Of a stretch of DNA of 13,262 nucleotides, positions 6,898 through 13,262 are shown in pieces. Source of the DNA: DATCSE01 sp036568605 (GTDB lineage Bacteria > Pseudomonadota > Gammaproteobacteria > Burkholderiales > Burkholderiaceae_C); assembly GCA_036568605.1 (NCBI GenBank), contig DATCSE010000562.1:1-13262 (forward strand), read 5' to 3'. Position 1 is the first letter of the stretch, and each line of letters opens with the position of its first letter. A program made the position numbers and the translations under genes. The notes under the pieces are model-generated. The model saw nothing but the letters and a program-made list of their open reading frames with translations, was not told where the DNA came from and did not search any database.

Positions 6898-8220
6898 CTA
6901 CTCCGGTTGCCGTTGCAACCGCTCGATACCGGAGGGCGCGAGCTCGTCGACCGTGACGCCGGCGACACCGTCGGCCAGCACCGCCCGCAGGTGCGAGCCG
7001 ACCCGCATCGCATGCACCGAGACGATGGCGCGGCCGGACTCGTCGGTGATCCACGCATAACCCCGCTGCAGCACCTGCGCCGGGTCCAGCGACCGCAGCC
7101 GGCCCGCGAGGCCGTCCAGCCGTTGGCGCTGCAGCGCAAGCGACAGTGCCGCGGCGCGGCGCAGATGGCCGTCGAGCCGCGGCAGCCCGGCTCGGCCCTG
7201 CTCCAGCGGCCGCGTGACGCCGTTGTGCAGCCGCCGGCCGAGCAACTCCAGCCGGTGCGCCTGTTGGAGCACGCCCTGGCTGGGCCGCAGCAGGCGCATC
7301 GCCGCGCGGTCCAGCCATTGCCCGTGGTCGTCGAGCACGCGGTGCAGGCGCGTGCGCAGCGCCGTCGCGATGGTCTCGAGCTGGGCCAGGCAATCGGCGC
7401 GCACCGGCGCTGCGAGCTCGGCCGCCGCGGTCGGCGTCGGTGCGCGCAGGTCTGCCGCAAGGTCGGCCAGCGTGATGTCGGTTTCGTGGCCGACGCCGCA
7501 GACCACCGGGATCGAAGCGGCCGCGATCGCGCGCACGACCCGCTCGTCGTTGAACGCCCAGAGGTCCTCGAGAGAGCCGCCGCCGCGGCAGACGATCAGC
7601 GTCTCGACTTCGGCGCGCCGGCTCGCGAGCTCGATCGCGGCGCACAGCGCCGGCGGCGCCTCGGCGCCCTGCACCGGGCTCGGGTAGACGATCACCTGCA
7701 CCTGCGGCGCGCGCCGCGCCAGCGTGGACTGCACGTCGTGCAGCGCGGCGCCGCCCAGCGACGTGACGACCCCGATGCGCCTCGCGAACGCCGGCAGCGG
7801 CCGCTTGCGCGCCGGGTCGAACAAGCCCTGCGCCTCGAGTTGCGCCTTCAGCCGCAGGAAGCGCTCGAACAGCGCACCATCGCCGGCGCGCCGCATCGCT
7901 TCGACGATGAACTGCAATTCGCCGCGCGGCTCGTAGACGTCGATCCGTCCCCGCACCTCCACGAGCTGGCCGTCGGCCGGCGCGAAGTCGAGCAGGATCG
8001 CGGCACGCCGGAACATCGCGCAGCGCAGCGTCGCCGAGCCGCCGTCGGCATCCTTCAGGCTGAAGTAGCAGTGGCCGCTGGCGGCCCGCGCATGCCCCGA
8101 GATTTCGCCGCGCACCGTGACCGCGCCAAAGCGGTTGGCGAGCGTCTCGCCGACCTCGCGCACCAGCTCCGCGACGCTGCGGGTGCCGCCGCGCGGCCGC
8201 AGCGAACCGGACTCAATCAC
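6898..8220 (-). CDS. xseA: Exodeoxyribonuclease VII large subunit
   Basis: XseA is the large subunit of exonuclease VII, which degrades single-stranded DNA from both ends in mismatch and damage repair. With the GTG at 8220 the protein has 440 residues (E. coli 456). Domains in order: N-terminal OB fold (about 12-110, with VRGEISGHARAASGHCYF and the YEPRGELQ stretch), catalytic core (about 120-270), a long helical coiled-coil region (about 275-375), and a C-terminal segment with LQRGYA at 384-389. Conserved core blocks are GGAALHDV at 156-163, CRGGGSLEDLWAFNDE at 211-226 and VGHETDITLAD at 243-253. The small subunit xseB is not in the window. A GTG at 8268 is in frame and would add 16 residues; I chose 8220 because the TVSxL-type strand (SVAEL here) then falls at the usual distance from the N-terminus. 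Neither start has a strong ribosome-binding site. Confidence 0.95.
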   Translation of the reverse strand: MIESGSLRPRGGTRSVAELVREVGETLANRFGAVTVRGEISGHARAASGHCYFSLKDADGGSATLRCAMFRRAAILLDFAPADGQLVEVRGRIDVYEPRGELQFIVEAMRRAGDGALFERFLRLKAQLEAQGLFDPARKRPLPAFARRIGVVTSLGGAALHDVQSTLARRAPQVQVIVYPSPVQGAEAPPALCAAIELASRRAEVETLIVCRGGGSLEDLWAFNDERVVRAIAAASIPVVCGVGHETDITLADLAADLRAPTPTAAAELAAPVRADCLAQLETIATALRTRLHRVLDDHGQWLDRAAMRLLRPSQGVLQQAHRLELLGRRLHNGVTRPLEQGRAGLPRLDGHLRRAAALSLALQRQRLDGLAGRLRSLDPAQVLQRGYAWITDESGRAIVSVHAMRVGSHLRAVLADGVAGVTVDELAPSGIERLQRQPE

Positions 8221-8281
8221 GCGCCAGCCCAATACCGGCGCGGTCCGAGAACTCCACAACCGCGCCACCCGTGGCCCGGCG

Positions 8282-8301
8282 CCGTGATCCGCGTGTCACG
8301 G
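8282..8301. repeat. Inverted repeat upstream of xseA
   Basis: CCGTGA (8282-8287) and TCACGG (8296-8301) are perfect inverted 6-mers separated by 8 bases. They lie about 60 bases upstream of the chosen xseA start. This could be a regulator half-site pair or a leader hairpin; in GC-rich DNA a match of this size can also be chance. Confidence 0.3.
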
Positions 8302-8413
8302 TGCTGTCATTTCGATGCAGAGCTTTGATTCCAAAGGAATTTTTCATGCCTAAACTTTCAGCAAAGTGTTGCAGGCCCAGATTTTTCGCGACCCTGCGGC
8401 GTTGCACCACCAG

Positions 8414-8434
8414 TTGCCCACAAAGTTGTCCACA
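8414..8434 (+). promoter_or_regulatory. Pair of DnaA-box-like 9-mers
   Basis: TTGCCCACA (8414-8422) and TTGTCCACA (8426-8434) are in direct orientation, 12 bases start to start. The second differs from the classic DnaA box TTATCCACA at one position and equals the form common in high-GC actinobacteria; the first differs at two. Binding is unproven. They could matter for xseA/exbB transcription or as a DnaA-titrating site. Confidence 0.3.
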
Positions 8435-8518
8435 CGTGCAGTGGATGGACCGCGGGCCCGGTCCGGGTTCGCCGTGGATGTCTGTGAGGAAGGCGCCGCA
8501 AACGAGACGCACGAGGCG

Positions 8519-8547
8519 TGGGCCGACTCGGGCCTTCACGCCATAAT
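8519..8547 (+). promoter_or_regulatory. Candidate promoter of the exbB-lpxK-kdsB operon
   Basis: CATAAT (8542-8547) matches the -10 consensus at five of six positions. The hexamer 17 bases upstream, TGGGCC (8519-8524), matches the -35 consensus at only three. The transcript would start near 8554, about 36 bases before the TTG start of the exbB-like gene. Confidence 0.4.
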
Positions 8548-8589
8548 CGCGCGTCTCAAAATCCGTGGTCACGCGCTGAAAGGGCTCGA

Positions 8590-9234
8590 TTGTTTTCGAT
8601 CATACAAGCCGCCGGTTGGCCGATCTGGCCGCTGCTCCTGTGCTCGATCGCCGCGCTGGCGCTGATCATCGAACGCATCACCAGCCTGCGGGTTTCGCGG
8701 GTTGCGCCGCCGAAGCTGCTCGACGAGGTGATCTCGGTGACGCGCGCGCACCTTCCGGCCGCCGATGTCGTCAACAAGCTGGCCGAGAACTCCGTGCTCG
8801 GCACCGTGCTGGCCGCCGGCGTGCGTGCCGTCGTGGCCGACCCGCGCATCAACGAGACCACGCTGCGCGGCGTCTTCGAGTCGGCCGGGCGGGCTGCCGT
8901 GCACAAGCTCGAGCGCTACCTGAACTCGCTGGGCACGATCGCATCGGCCGCGCCGCTGCTCGGGCTGATGGGTACCGTGATCGGGATGATCGAGATCTTC
9001 GGCTCGCAGGCGCCGACCGGCGGCAACAACCCGGCGATGCTCGCGCACGGCATCTCGATCGCGCTGTACAACACCGCGTTCGGGCTGATGATCGCGATCC
9101 CGTCGCTGATGTTCTACCGCTACTTCCGCGGCCTGGTCGATGCCTACACGCTCGACATGGAGCAGGCCTGCGACCGGCTGGTGCCGCACCTGATGCGCTT
9201 CGCGTCGCCGCGCAACCAGGCGCCGCAAGGCTGA
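8590..9234 (+). CDS. MotA/TolQ/ExbB family proton channel protein (ExbB-like)
   Basis: This inner-membrane protein of 214 residues belongs to the MotA/TolQ/ExbB family. It would form the pentameric part of a proton-driven motor with the ExbD-like protein encoded next. Three membrane segments are visible: about 11-29, 114-137 and 155-175. The conserved blocks are APLLGLMGTVIGMI in the second and GISIALYNTAFGLMIAIPSL in the third. The start is a TTG at 8590: AAAGGG sits 5 bases upstream and the resulting opening, MFSIIQAAGWPIWPLL, places the first membrane helix properly. An in-frame start at 8518 would add 24 polar residues and has no support. It heads the lipid A/Kdo gene train. Whether it energises a TonB-type receptor, a Tol-like system or something LPS-related cannot be told; no tonB or tolA is in view. 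Confidence 0.93.
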   Translation: MFSIIQAAGWPIWPLLLCSIAALALIIERITSLRVSRVAPPKLLDEVISVTRAHLPAADVVNKLAENSVLGTVLAAGVRAVVADPRINETTLRGVFESAGRAAVHKLERYLNSLGTIASAAPLLGLMGTVIGMIEIFGSQAPTGGNNPAMLAHGISIALYNTAFGLMIAIPSLMFYRYFRGLVDAYTLDMEQACDRLVPHLMRFASPRNQAPQG

Positions 9235-9244
9235 CGAGACCACG

Positions 9245-9679
9245 ATGTCACTGAACTTCCGCAAGCAGCGCCCGGAGGATCCGGAGATCAACCTGATCCC
9301 GTTCATCGACGTGCTGCTGGTCGTGCTGATCTTCCTGATGCTGTCGACCACGTACTCGAAGTTCACCGAGCTGCAGATCAACCTGCCGGTGGCCGACGCC
9401 GAACAGGCCCGCGACCGGCAGCGCGAGATCATCGTCGCGGTTGCTGCCGACGGACGCTACGCGATCAACCGCAAGCCGGTCGACGGCCGCAGCGTCGAAG
9501 CGCTGACCGCCGAACTCGCGGCCGCGGCAGGCGGCGCGAGCGACATGATCGTGATCGTCTCCGCCGATGCGACCGCGGCGCACCAGAGCGTCGTCAACGT
9601 GATGGACGCCGCGCGCCGCGCCGGCCTGCCGCATCTGACCTTCGCGACGCAGACCTCGGGCAACGGCGACGCGCGCTGA
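9245..9679 (+). CDS. ExbD/TolR family biopolymer transport protein
   Basis: This protein of 144 residues is the partner of the ExbB-like channel: one membrane helix (about 16-34) and a periplasmic domain. Asp22 in LIPFIDVLLVVLIF sits in the helix where family members carry the proton-translocating aspartate (Asp25 in E. coli ExbD). The periplasmic part (about 40-135) has the usual pattern, including IVIVSADATAAHQSVVNVMDAAR and a C-terminal strand. The start lies 10 bases after the stop of the ExbB-like gene and the ribosome-binding site is weak, so translation may be coupled. ExbD and TolR cannot be separated securely by eye. Confidence 0.94.
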   Translation: MSLNFRKQRPEDPEINLIPFIDVLLVVLIFLMLSTTYSKFTELQINLPVADAEQARDRQREIIVAVAADGRYAINRKPVDGRSVEALTAELAAAAGGASDMIVIVSADATAAHQSVVNVMDAARRAGLPHLTFATQTSGNGDAR

Positions 9680-9724
9680 CGCGCCACGCGGTCGGCTCCC
9701 CGCAGCGGATTGCCCTCGCCTCAC

Positions 9725-10771
9725 GTGGCACAGAACGACTGGTCGGGCCGCCTGCAACGTGCATGGCTGCGGCGCGGACCGCTCGCGATCGCGCTCTGGC
9801 CGCTGGCCCAGCTGTTCGGCGGGGCCGTGCGAATCCGCAGCGCGCTGTATGCGGCCGGAAAGCTCGCGACGCATGAGCTGCCGGTACCGGTGATCGTCGT
9901 CGGCAACCTGATCGTCGGCGGCGCCGGCAAGACCCCGACCGTGATCGCGATCGTGCAATTGCTCCAGCAGCGCGGCTATACGCCGGGCGTCGTCTCCCGG
10001 GGCTATGGCCGGCGCGAGGACGGCGTGGTCGCGGTCGACGACGACACGACGCCCGCCGCAGCCGGCGACGAGCCGCTGCTGATCCGCCGGCGTACGCGGG
10101 TGCCGGTAGCGGTCGGACGCGACCGGGCCGCCGCGGGCGAGTTCCTGCTGAGCCTGCATCCCGAGGTCGACGTGGTCGTCTGCGACGACGGGTTGCAGCA
10201 TCTGCGTCTCGCTCGCACGGCGCAGGTGCTGGTCTTCGACGAGCGCGGCGTGGGCAACGGCTGGCTGCTCCCGGCCGGACCGCTGCGCGAGCCGCTGCCT
10301 GCGCGCGCGCCGCCCAGGACACTCGTGCTGTACAACGCGACGCGCCGCACGACACGCTTGAAAGGCGAGTTCGCGAAACGGTCGCTCGCCGGCATCGCCC
10401 CGCTGAAGGAGTGGCGTGCCGGTGTGGCCCCGTCGCCGGCTGCACTGGACGCATTGAAGCGTGCGCTGCGCACCCCCATCGTCGCTGCCGCGGGCATGGC
10501 GCATCCGCAGCGCTTCTTCTCGATGCTGCGCGACCAGGGGTTGCCGATCAAGAAGTGTCCGCTGCCCGACCACTACGACTTCGGCACGCTGCCGTGGCCG
10601 CGCGAGACGACCGACGTGATCGTCACCGAGAAGGACGCGGTCAAGCTCGACCCGGCCCGCCTCGGCACGACGACCCGGGTCTGGGTCGCGACGCTAGACT
10701 TCACGTTGCCGGCCGCGTTCGAAGCGGCGCTGCTCGCGCTGCTGCCGCCGCCTTCGCCGCCGCCGCGCTGA
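9725..10771 (+). CDS. lpxK: Tetraacyldisaccharide 4'-kinase
   Basis: LpxK phosphorylates the 4' position of the tetraacyldisaccharide-1-phosphate precursor to make lipid IVA, the sixth step of lipid A synthesis, at the inner face of the inner membrane. The protein has 348 residues with this start (E. coli 328). A hydrophobic N-terminal segment (about 18-33) probably anchors it. The P-loop is GNLIVGGAGKT at 60-70. DDGLQH at 154-159 carries the catalytic and metal-site aspartates. AAAGMAHPQRFF (254-265), DHYDF (282-286) and VTEKDAVKL (300-308) are family blocks. The start is uncertain: GTG at 9725 gives MAQNDWSGRLQRAW, close to the family opening, while TTG at 9710 would add five residues; neither has a good ribosome-binding site. 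The C-terminus is a Pro-rich tail from a CCG-rich stretch. It lies 45 bases after exbD and 26 before the Trm112-like gene. Confidence 0.96.
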   Translation: MAQNDWSGRLQRAWLRRGPLAIALWPLAQLFGGAVRIRSALYAAGKLATHELPVPVIVVGNLIVGGAGKTPTVIAIVQLLQQRGYTPGVVSRGYGRREDGVVAVDDDTTPAAAGDEPLLIRRRTRVPVAVGRDRAAAGEFLLSLHPEVDVVVCDDGLQHLRLARTAQVLVFDERGVGNGWLLPAGPLREPLPARAPPRTLVLYNATRRTTRLKGEFAKRSLAGIAPLKEWRAGVAPSPAALDALKRALRTPIVAAAGMAHPQRFFSMLRDQGLPIKKCPLPDHYDFGTLPWPRETTDVIVTEKDAVKLDPARLGTTTRVWVATLDFTLPAAFEAALLALLPPPSPPPR

Positions 10772-10797
10772 GCTCAGAACCTCACACGATTTCGACT

Positions 10798-11004
10798 ATG
10801 GAAACCCGCCTACTCGACCTTCTGGTCTGCCCGATCTGCAAAGGCCCGCTCGAGCATTGGCGACCGCCGCAGCACGAGCGGCAGGAGTTGGTCTGCCGGG
10901 CCGACGGACTCGCGTTCCCGGTGCGCGACGGCATCCCGGTGATGCTCGAAGGCGAAGCGCGTCCGATCGACGCGCCGGTGCCGCCGGCGAACGCCGCGGC
11001 ATGA
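10798..11004 (+). CDS. Trm112/YcaR-like (UPF0434) small zinc-ribbon protein
   Basis: This protein of 68 residues belongs to the Trm112-like UPF0434 family (E. coli YcaR). Family signs are LLDLLVCPICKGPL at 5-18 with Cys11 and Cys14, then LVCRADGLAFPVRDGIPVML at 31-50 with Cys33. In eukaryotes and archaea Trm112 is a zinc-binding activator of methyltransferases; the role of the short bacterial forms is not settled. The start follows from the family N-terminus. The stop overlaps the kdsB start by four bases (ATGA), so the two are probably translationally coupled. The lpxK - ycaR - kdsB neighbourhood is widespread in proteobacteria. The last 15 residues are a Pro/Ala tail. Confidence 0.93.
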   Translation: METRLLDLLVCPICKGPLEHWRPPQHERQELVCRADGLAFPVRDGIPVMLEGEARPIDAPVPPANAAA

Positions 11005-11783
11005 CCGTGAGCGCGACCATGCCGGCTACGCCGCCGTTCACGGTGCTCGTCCCGGCGCGGCTTGCGTCGACCCGGCTGCCGAACAAGCCGCTGGCCGACA
11101 TCGGCGGCGTGCCGATGATCGTGCGCGTCGCGCAGCGCGCGGCGCAATCAACAGCGCGCTCGGTCGTCGTCGCGGCCGACCATGCCGACATCGTCGCCGC
11201 CTGCCGCGAGCACGGCGTGCAAGCCTTGCTGACACGCACCGACCACGCGACCGGCAGCGACCGGCTTGCCGAAGCCTGCGTGCTGCTGGGCCTGGACGGC
11301 GACGATGCGGTCGTCAACGTTCAGGGCGACGAGCCGTTGATCGCGCCCTCTCTGATCGATGCCTGCGCCGCGCTGCTCGCGCAACGCCCTGACTGCGTGA
11401 TGAGCACTGCCGCGCATGCGATCGACCACGCCGCCGAGATGGACAGCGCGAACGTCGTCAAGGTCGTGCTGGATGCGGCCGGCCGGGCGCTGTACTTCTC
11501 GCGTGCGCCCATCCCCTGGGCGCGCGATGCGCGCGCCGCCGGCAGCCCGGCGCTCGCGAGCCCGGCGCCGCTGCGCCACATCGGCATCTATGGCTATCAC
11601 GCCGGCTTCCTGCGGCAATTCCCGAAGCTGCGGACGAGCCCGCTCGAAACGATCGAAGCGCTCGAGCAGTTGCGCGTGTTGTGGCACGGCGAGCGTATCG
11701 CGGTGCACGTCAGCGACGAGCGGCCCGGGCCGGGCGTCGACACACCGGAAGATCTGGCGCGCGTGCGCGCGCTGTTCGGCTGA
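11001..11783 (+). CDS. kdsB: 3-deoxy-manno-octulosonate cytidylyltransferase (CMP-Kdo synthetase)
   Basis: KdsB activates Kdo with CTP to CMP-Kdo, the donor used to add Kdo to lipid IVA, so it acts downstream of LpxK in the same envelope pathway. The protein has 260 residues (E. coli 248). Nucleotide-binding opening: PARLASTRLPNKPLADI at 18-34. Metal and substrate motifs: VQGDEP at 107-112 with Asp110, YFSRAPIPW at 165-173, HIGIYGYH at 193-200, and GVDTPEDL at 245-252 with Asp247 as second metal ligand. The ATG at 11001 overlaps the preceding stop. A second Met (residue 7) could also serve but lacks the overlap. An in-frame extension further upstream is only the shadow of the Trm112 gene. Confidence 0.97.
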   Translation: MTVSATMPATPPFTVLVPARLASTRLPNKPLADIGGVPMIVRVAQRAAQSTARSVVVAADHADIVAACREHGVQALLTRTDHATGSDRLAEACVLLGLDGDDAVVNVQGDEPLIAPSLIDACAALLAQRPDCVMSTAAHAIDHAAEMDSANVVKVVLDAAGRALYFSRAPIPWARDARAAGSPALASPAPLRHIGIYGYHAGFLRQFPKLRTSPLETIEALEQLRVLWHGERIAVHVSDERPGPGVDTPEDLARVRALFG

Positions 11784-11791
11784 GCAGCCGA
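11776..11791 (+). other. Small hairpin across the kdsB stop codon
   Basis: TCGGCT (11776-11781), loop GAGC, AGCCGA (11786-11791) form a perfect 6-pair stem that includes the kdsB TGA. No T-run follows, so it is not a good intrinsic terminator. It could slow 3' decay or pause polymerase before the adk leader. Confidence 0.3.
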
Positions 11792-11857
11792 TCGGCGGGC
11801 TCATGCACCGCGCCGGGGCTCGCGCGCCCGGCCGTCAGCTTCGTGCCAGGGCGTGCA

Positions 11858-11866
11858 TGGTATTCT
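11858..11866 (+). promoter_or_regulatory. adk: Candidate extended -10 promoter for adk
   Basis: TGG followed directly by TATTCT (11861-11866) has the TGn extended -10 form, with four of six consensus positions in the hexamer. The -35 region is poor, as is common with extended -10 promoters. The transcript would begin near 11873, about 70 bases before the adk ATG. It would let adk be expressed independently of the lpxK-kdsB genes. Confidence 0.35.
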
Positions 11867-11942
11867 CGACCCGATGTGATGAGCGTCGCCCCACGCGGGC
11901 GCCCTGCTCGCGCGCAAGAACACACAAACGGGGCGACAACCT

Positions 11943-12596
11943 ATGAGACTGATCCTGCTGGGCGCGCCCGGCGCGGGCAAAGGCACGCAGGCAGCATTCA
12001 TCTGCAAACAGTTCGGCATTCCGCAGATTTCCACCGGCGACATGCTGCGCGCGGCGGTCAAGGCCGGCACGCCGCTGGGCCTGGCGGCCAAGCAGGTGAT
12101 GGACAGCGGCGGGCTGGTCAGCGACGAGATCATCATCGGCATGGTCAAGGAGCGCATCGCGCAGCCGGATTGCGCCAACGGCTTCCTGTTCGACGGCTTC
12201 CCACGCACGATCCCGCAGGCCGAGGCGATGAAGCAGGCCAACGTACGGCTGGACGCCGTGCTCGAGATCGACGTGCCCGACGACGTCGTGCGCGAACGGG
12301 TCACCGGCCGGCGCGTGCACGGGGCATCGGGGCGCGTGTACCACGTCAAGTACAACCCTCCGAAAGTCGACGATCGCGACGACGTGACCGGCGAGCCGCT
12401 CGAGCAGCGCTCCGACGACACGCTCGAGAAGGTCAACACCCGCCTGCAGAAGTACCACGCAGAGACCGAGCCGCTGGTCGGCTATTACACGGCCTGGAGC
12501 GCGAGCGGCGACCCGCAGGCACCGCGCTATCGCAAGATCAGCGGACTGGGCACGGTCGACGAGATCACCGCGCGAGCGCTCGCGGCCCTGACCTGA
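11943..12596 (+). CDS. adk: Adenylate kinase
   Basis: This cytoplasmic enzyme interconverts ATP + AMP and 2 ADP. It has 217 residues, the long form with a LID domain. P-loop GAPGAGKGT at 7-15; the AMP-binding region carries STGDMLR at 30-36 and FDGFPRT at 83-89. The LID (about 122-159) has no zinc cysteines. Instead it has His126, Ser129, Asp146 and Thr149, the hydrogen-bonded set found at the same positions in the E. coli enzyme, so this is a non-zinc, Gram-negative type. The ATG has GGGG 9 bases upstream. It lies 159 bases after kdsB and 61 before the SDR gene. No frameshift or missing key residue is seen. Confidence 0.98.
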   Translation: MRLILLGAPGAGKGTQAAFICKQFGIPQISTGDMLRAAVKAGTPLGLAAKQVMDSGGLVSDEIIIGMVKERIAQPDCANGFLFDGFPRTIPQAEAMKQANVRLDAVLEIDVPDDVVRERVTGRRVHGASGRVYHVKYNPPKVDDRDDVTGEPLEQRSDDTLEKVNTRLQKYHAETEPLVGYYTAWSASGDPQAPRYRKISGLGTVDEITARALAALT

Positions 12597-12657
12597 CGAC
12601 AGGCGCGACGCGCGCCGGTTTCGTCATCTCATCCTCCAACACCGGACGGTTGCAGCC

Positions 12658-13262
12658 ATGGACATCGCAGGCAAGGTTTTCATCGTCACCGGCGGCGCAT
12701 CGGGCCTGGGCGAAGGCACGGCCCGCATGCTCGCCGCTCACGGCGGCCGGGTCGTGATCGCCGACCTGCAGGCCGACAAGGGCGAGGCGCTCGCCAACGA
12801 GCTCGGCGGCGCGTTCGTCCGGTGCGACGTGAGCCAGGAGAGCGACGCGCAGGCCGTGGTCGCGAAGGCCGTGTCGCTCGGCAAGCTGGTCGGCCTGGTC
12901 AACTGCGCCGGCATCGCGCCGGCCGCCAAGACCGTCGGCAAGGACGGCGCGCATGCGCTGAACCTGTTCGCGAAGGTGATCAACGTCAACTTGGTCGGCA
13001 GCTTCAACATGATCCGGCTCGCGGCCGAGGCGATGGCCAAGAACGAGCCGGAGCCGACCGGCGAGCGCGGCGTGCTGATCTCGACCGCGAGCGTGGCCGC
13101 ATACGACGGGCAGATCGGCCAGGCCGCCTACTCCGCCTCGAAAGGCGGCGTTGTCGGCATGACGCTGCCGATCGCGCGCGACCTGGCCGAGCTCGGCATC
13201 CGGGTGGTGACGATCGCGCCCGGCATCTTCGACACCCCGCTGCTCGGCACGCTGCCCGAGCC
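12658..13262 (+). CDS. SDR oxidoreductase, type-II 3-hydroxyacyl-CoA dehydrogenase-like (3' end outside window)
   Basis: This is a short-chain dehydrogenase/reductase; 201 complete codons are present before the right edge. The Rossmann motif is TGGASGLG at 11-18. Asp36 at the end of the second strand (VVIAD) indicates NAD rather than NADP. NCAGIA lies at 82-87, and the catalytic tetrad is Asn111, Ser145, Tyr158, Lys162. The stretches ASVAAYDGQIGQAAYSASKG and MTLPIARDLAELGIRV closely resemble human HSD17B10 and its bacterial counterparts, which oxidise 3-hydroxyacyl-CoA in beta-oxidation and branched-chain acid breakdown; that substrate is inferred from family resemblance. The ATG at 12658 gives the usual short lead before the Rossmann strand; the ribosome-binding site is weak. 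About 50 residues should be missing. It may be cotranscribed with adk. Confidence 0.92.
   Translation, partial: MDIAGKVFIVTGGASGLGEGTARMLAAHGGRVVIADLQADKGEALANELGGAFVRCDVSQESDAQAVVAKAVSLGKLVGLVNCAGIAPAAKTVGKDGAHALNLFAKVINVNLVGSFNMIRLAAEAMAKNEPEPTGERGVLISTASVAAYDGQIGQAAYSASKGGVVGMTLPIARDLAELGIRVVTIAPGIFDTPLLGTLPE

Larger units (their letters stand above)
8221..8589. other. Gene-free region between divergent xseA and exbB-like genes
   Basis: These 369 bases must hold the promoters of both gene groups. They contain an inverted repeat near xseA (8282-8301), an AT-rich patch (about 8320-8400) with ATTCC-AAA-GGAAT at 8328-8340, and a possible IHF site at 8318-8330 (CAG-N4-TTGATT, one mismatch). 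Two DnaA-box-like 9-mers (8414-8434), a hairpin GGACCG/CGGTCC (8447-8464) and an exbB promoter candidate (8519-8547) follow. A 66-codon ORF at 8346-8546 with a good ribosome-binding site is discussed as a finding; I do not call it a gene. Confidence 0.6.

Noticed and set aside
5580..7460. Minus-strand open frame of 626 codons covering parts of xseA, sodB and the DUF192 region
   Set aside because: It is in a different frame from both xseA and sodB, has Arg/Ala/Ser-biased composition, and crosses a strong terminator and three real genes.
6197..7645. Apparent N-terminal extension of sodB into xseA
   Set aside because: The frame is merely open. SodB begins at 6778 with a ribosome-binding site and has the normal family length; the upstream part is Arg/Ala-rich shadow of xseA.
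6808..8328. Plus-strand open frame of 506 codons opposite xseA
   Set aside because: Antisense shadow of xseA with low-complexity Arg/Gln/Ala composition.
11681..12757. Plus-strand open frame of 358 codons across kdsB, adk and the SDR gene start
   Set aside because: Wrong-frame reading through three well-supported genes.
1..13262. CRISPR array, tRNA, rRNA, insertion sequence or phage attachment site
   Set aside because: No regularly spaced repeats, tRNA-like cloverleaf, rRNA segment, transposase-like protein or terminal inverted repeat with target duplication was seen by eye; short RNAs could still be missed.

Overview
The window is a GC-rich stretch of bacterial chromosome. It looks like a betaproteobacterium of the order Burkholderiales. 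The evidence is protein character and gene order: clpA-clpS read away from a cspD-type cold-shock gene, icd beside a secreted DUF192 gene, sodB beside xseA, and a long exbB-exbD-lpxK-Trm112-kdsB-adk-SDR run. All of this is core housekeeping DNA. I see no tRNA, rRNA, CRISPR array, insertion sequence, integrase or phage gene.

Left part (1-4256). clpA (cut by the window edge) and clpS are on the minus strand and overlap by 4 bases; they encode the ClpAP unfoldase and its N-degron adaptor. The cspD-like gene diverges from them behind a good sigma70-type promoter. A minus-strand gene for an exported tannase/feruloyl-esterase family hydrolase follows, with signal peptide, CS-D-HC catalytic motif and calcium loop all visible. 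It is the only clearly accessory gene here. It has its own promoter candidate and a perfect 16-base palindrome about 80 bases upstream of the predicted transcript start.

Middle part (4177-8220). icd (NADP isocitrate dehydrogenase) is on the minus strand and ends in a strong terminator whose loop is a cUUCGg tetraloop. Divergent from icd is a small secreted DUF192 protein. It converges on sodB (iron superoxide dismutase) across a bidirectional terminator. xseA (exonuclease VII large subunit) lies upstream of sodB on the same strand.

Right part (8221-13262). A 369-base gene-free region separates xseA from a plus-strand gene train. It holds an inverted repeat, two DnaA-box-like 9-mers, an IHF-like site and a promoter candidate. 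The train is exbB-like (TTG start), exbD-like, lpxK, a Trm112/YcaR-like zinc-ribbon gene, kdsB, adk and a type-II 3-hydroxyacyl-CoA dehydrogenase-like SDR gene cut by the window end. exbB to kdsB are packed closely, with a 4-base Trm112/kdsB overlap, and look like one operon for lipid A/Kdo synthesis and envelope energisation. adk has a 159-base leader and its own promoter candidate.

I found no convincing undescribed system. The points most worth checking are the tannase insertion with its palindrome, the DnaA/IHF-like cluster between xseA and exbB, and a possible small Cys-rich ORF in that same gap. Several starts (clpS, xseA, lpxK, DUF192) are judgement calls and are marked as such.
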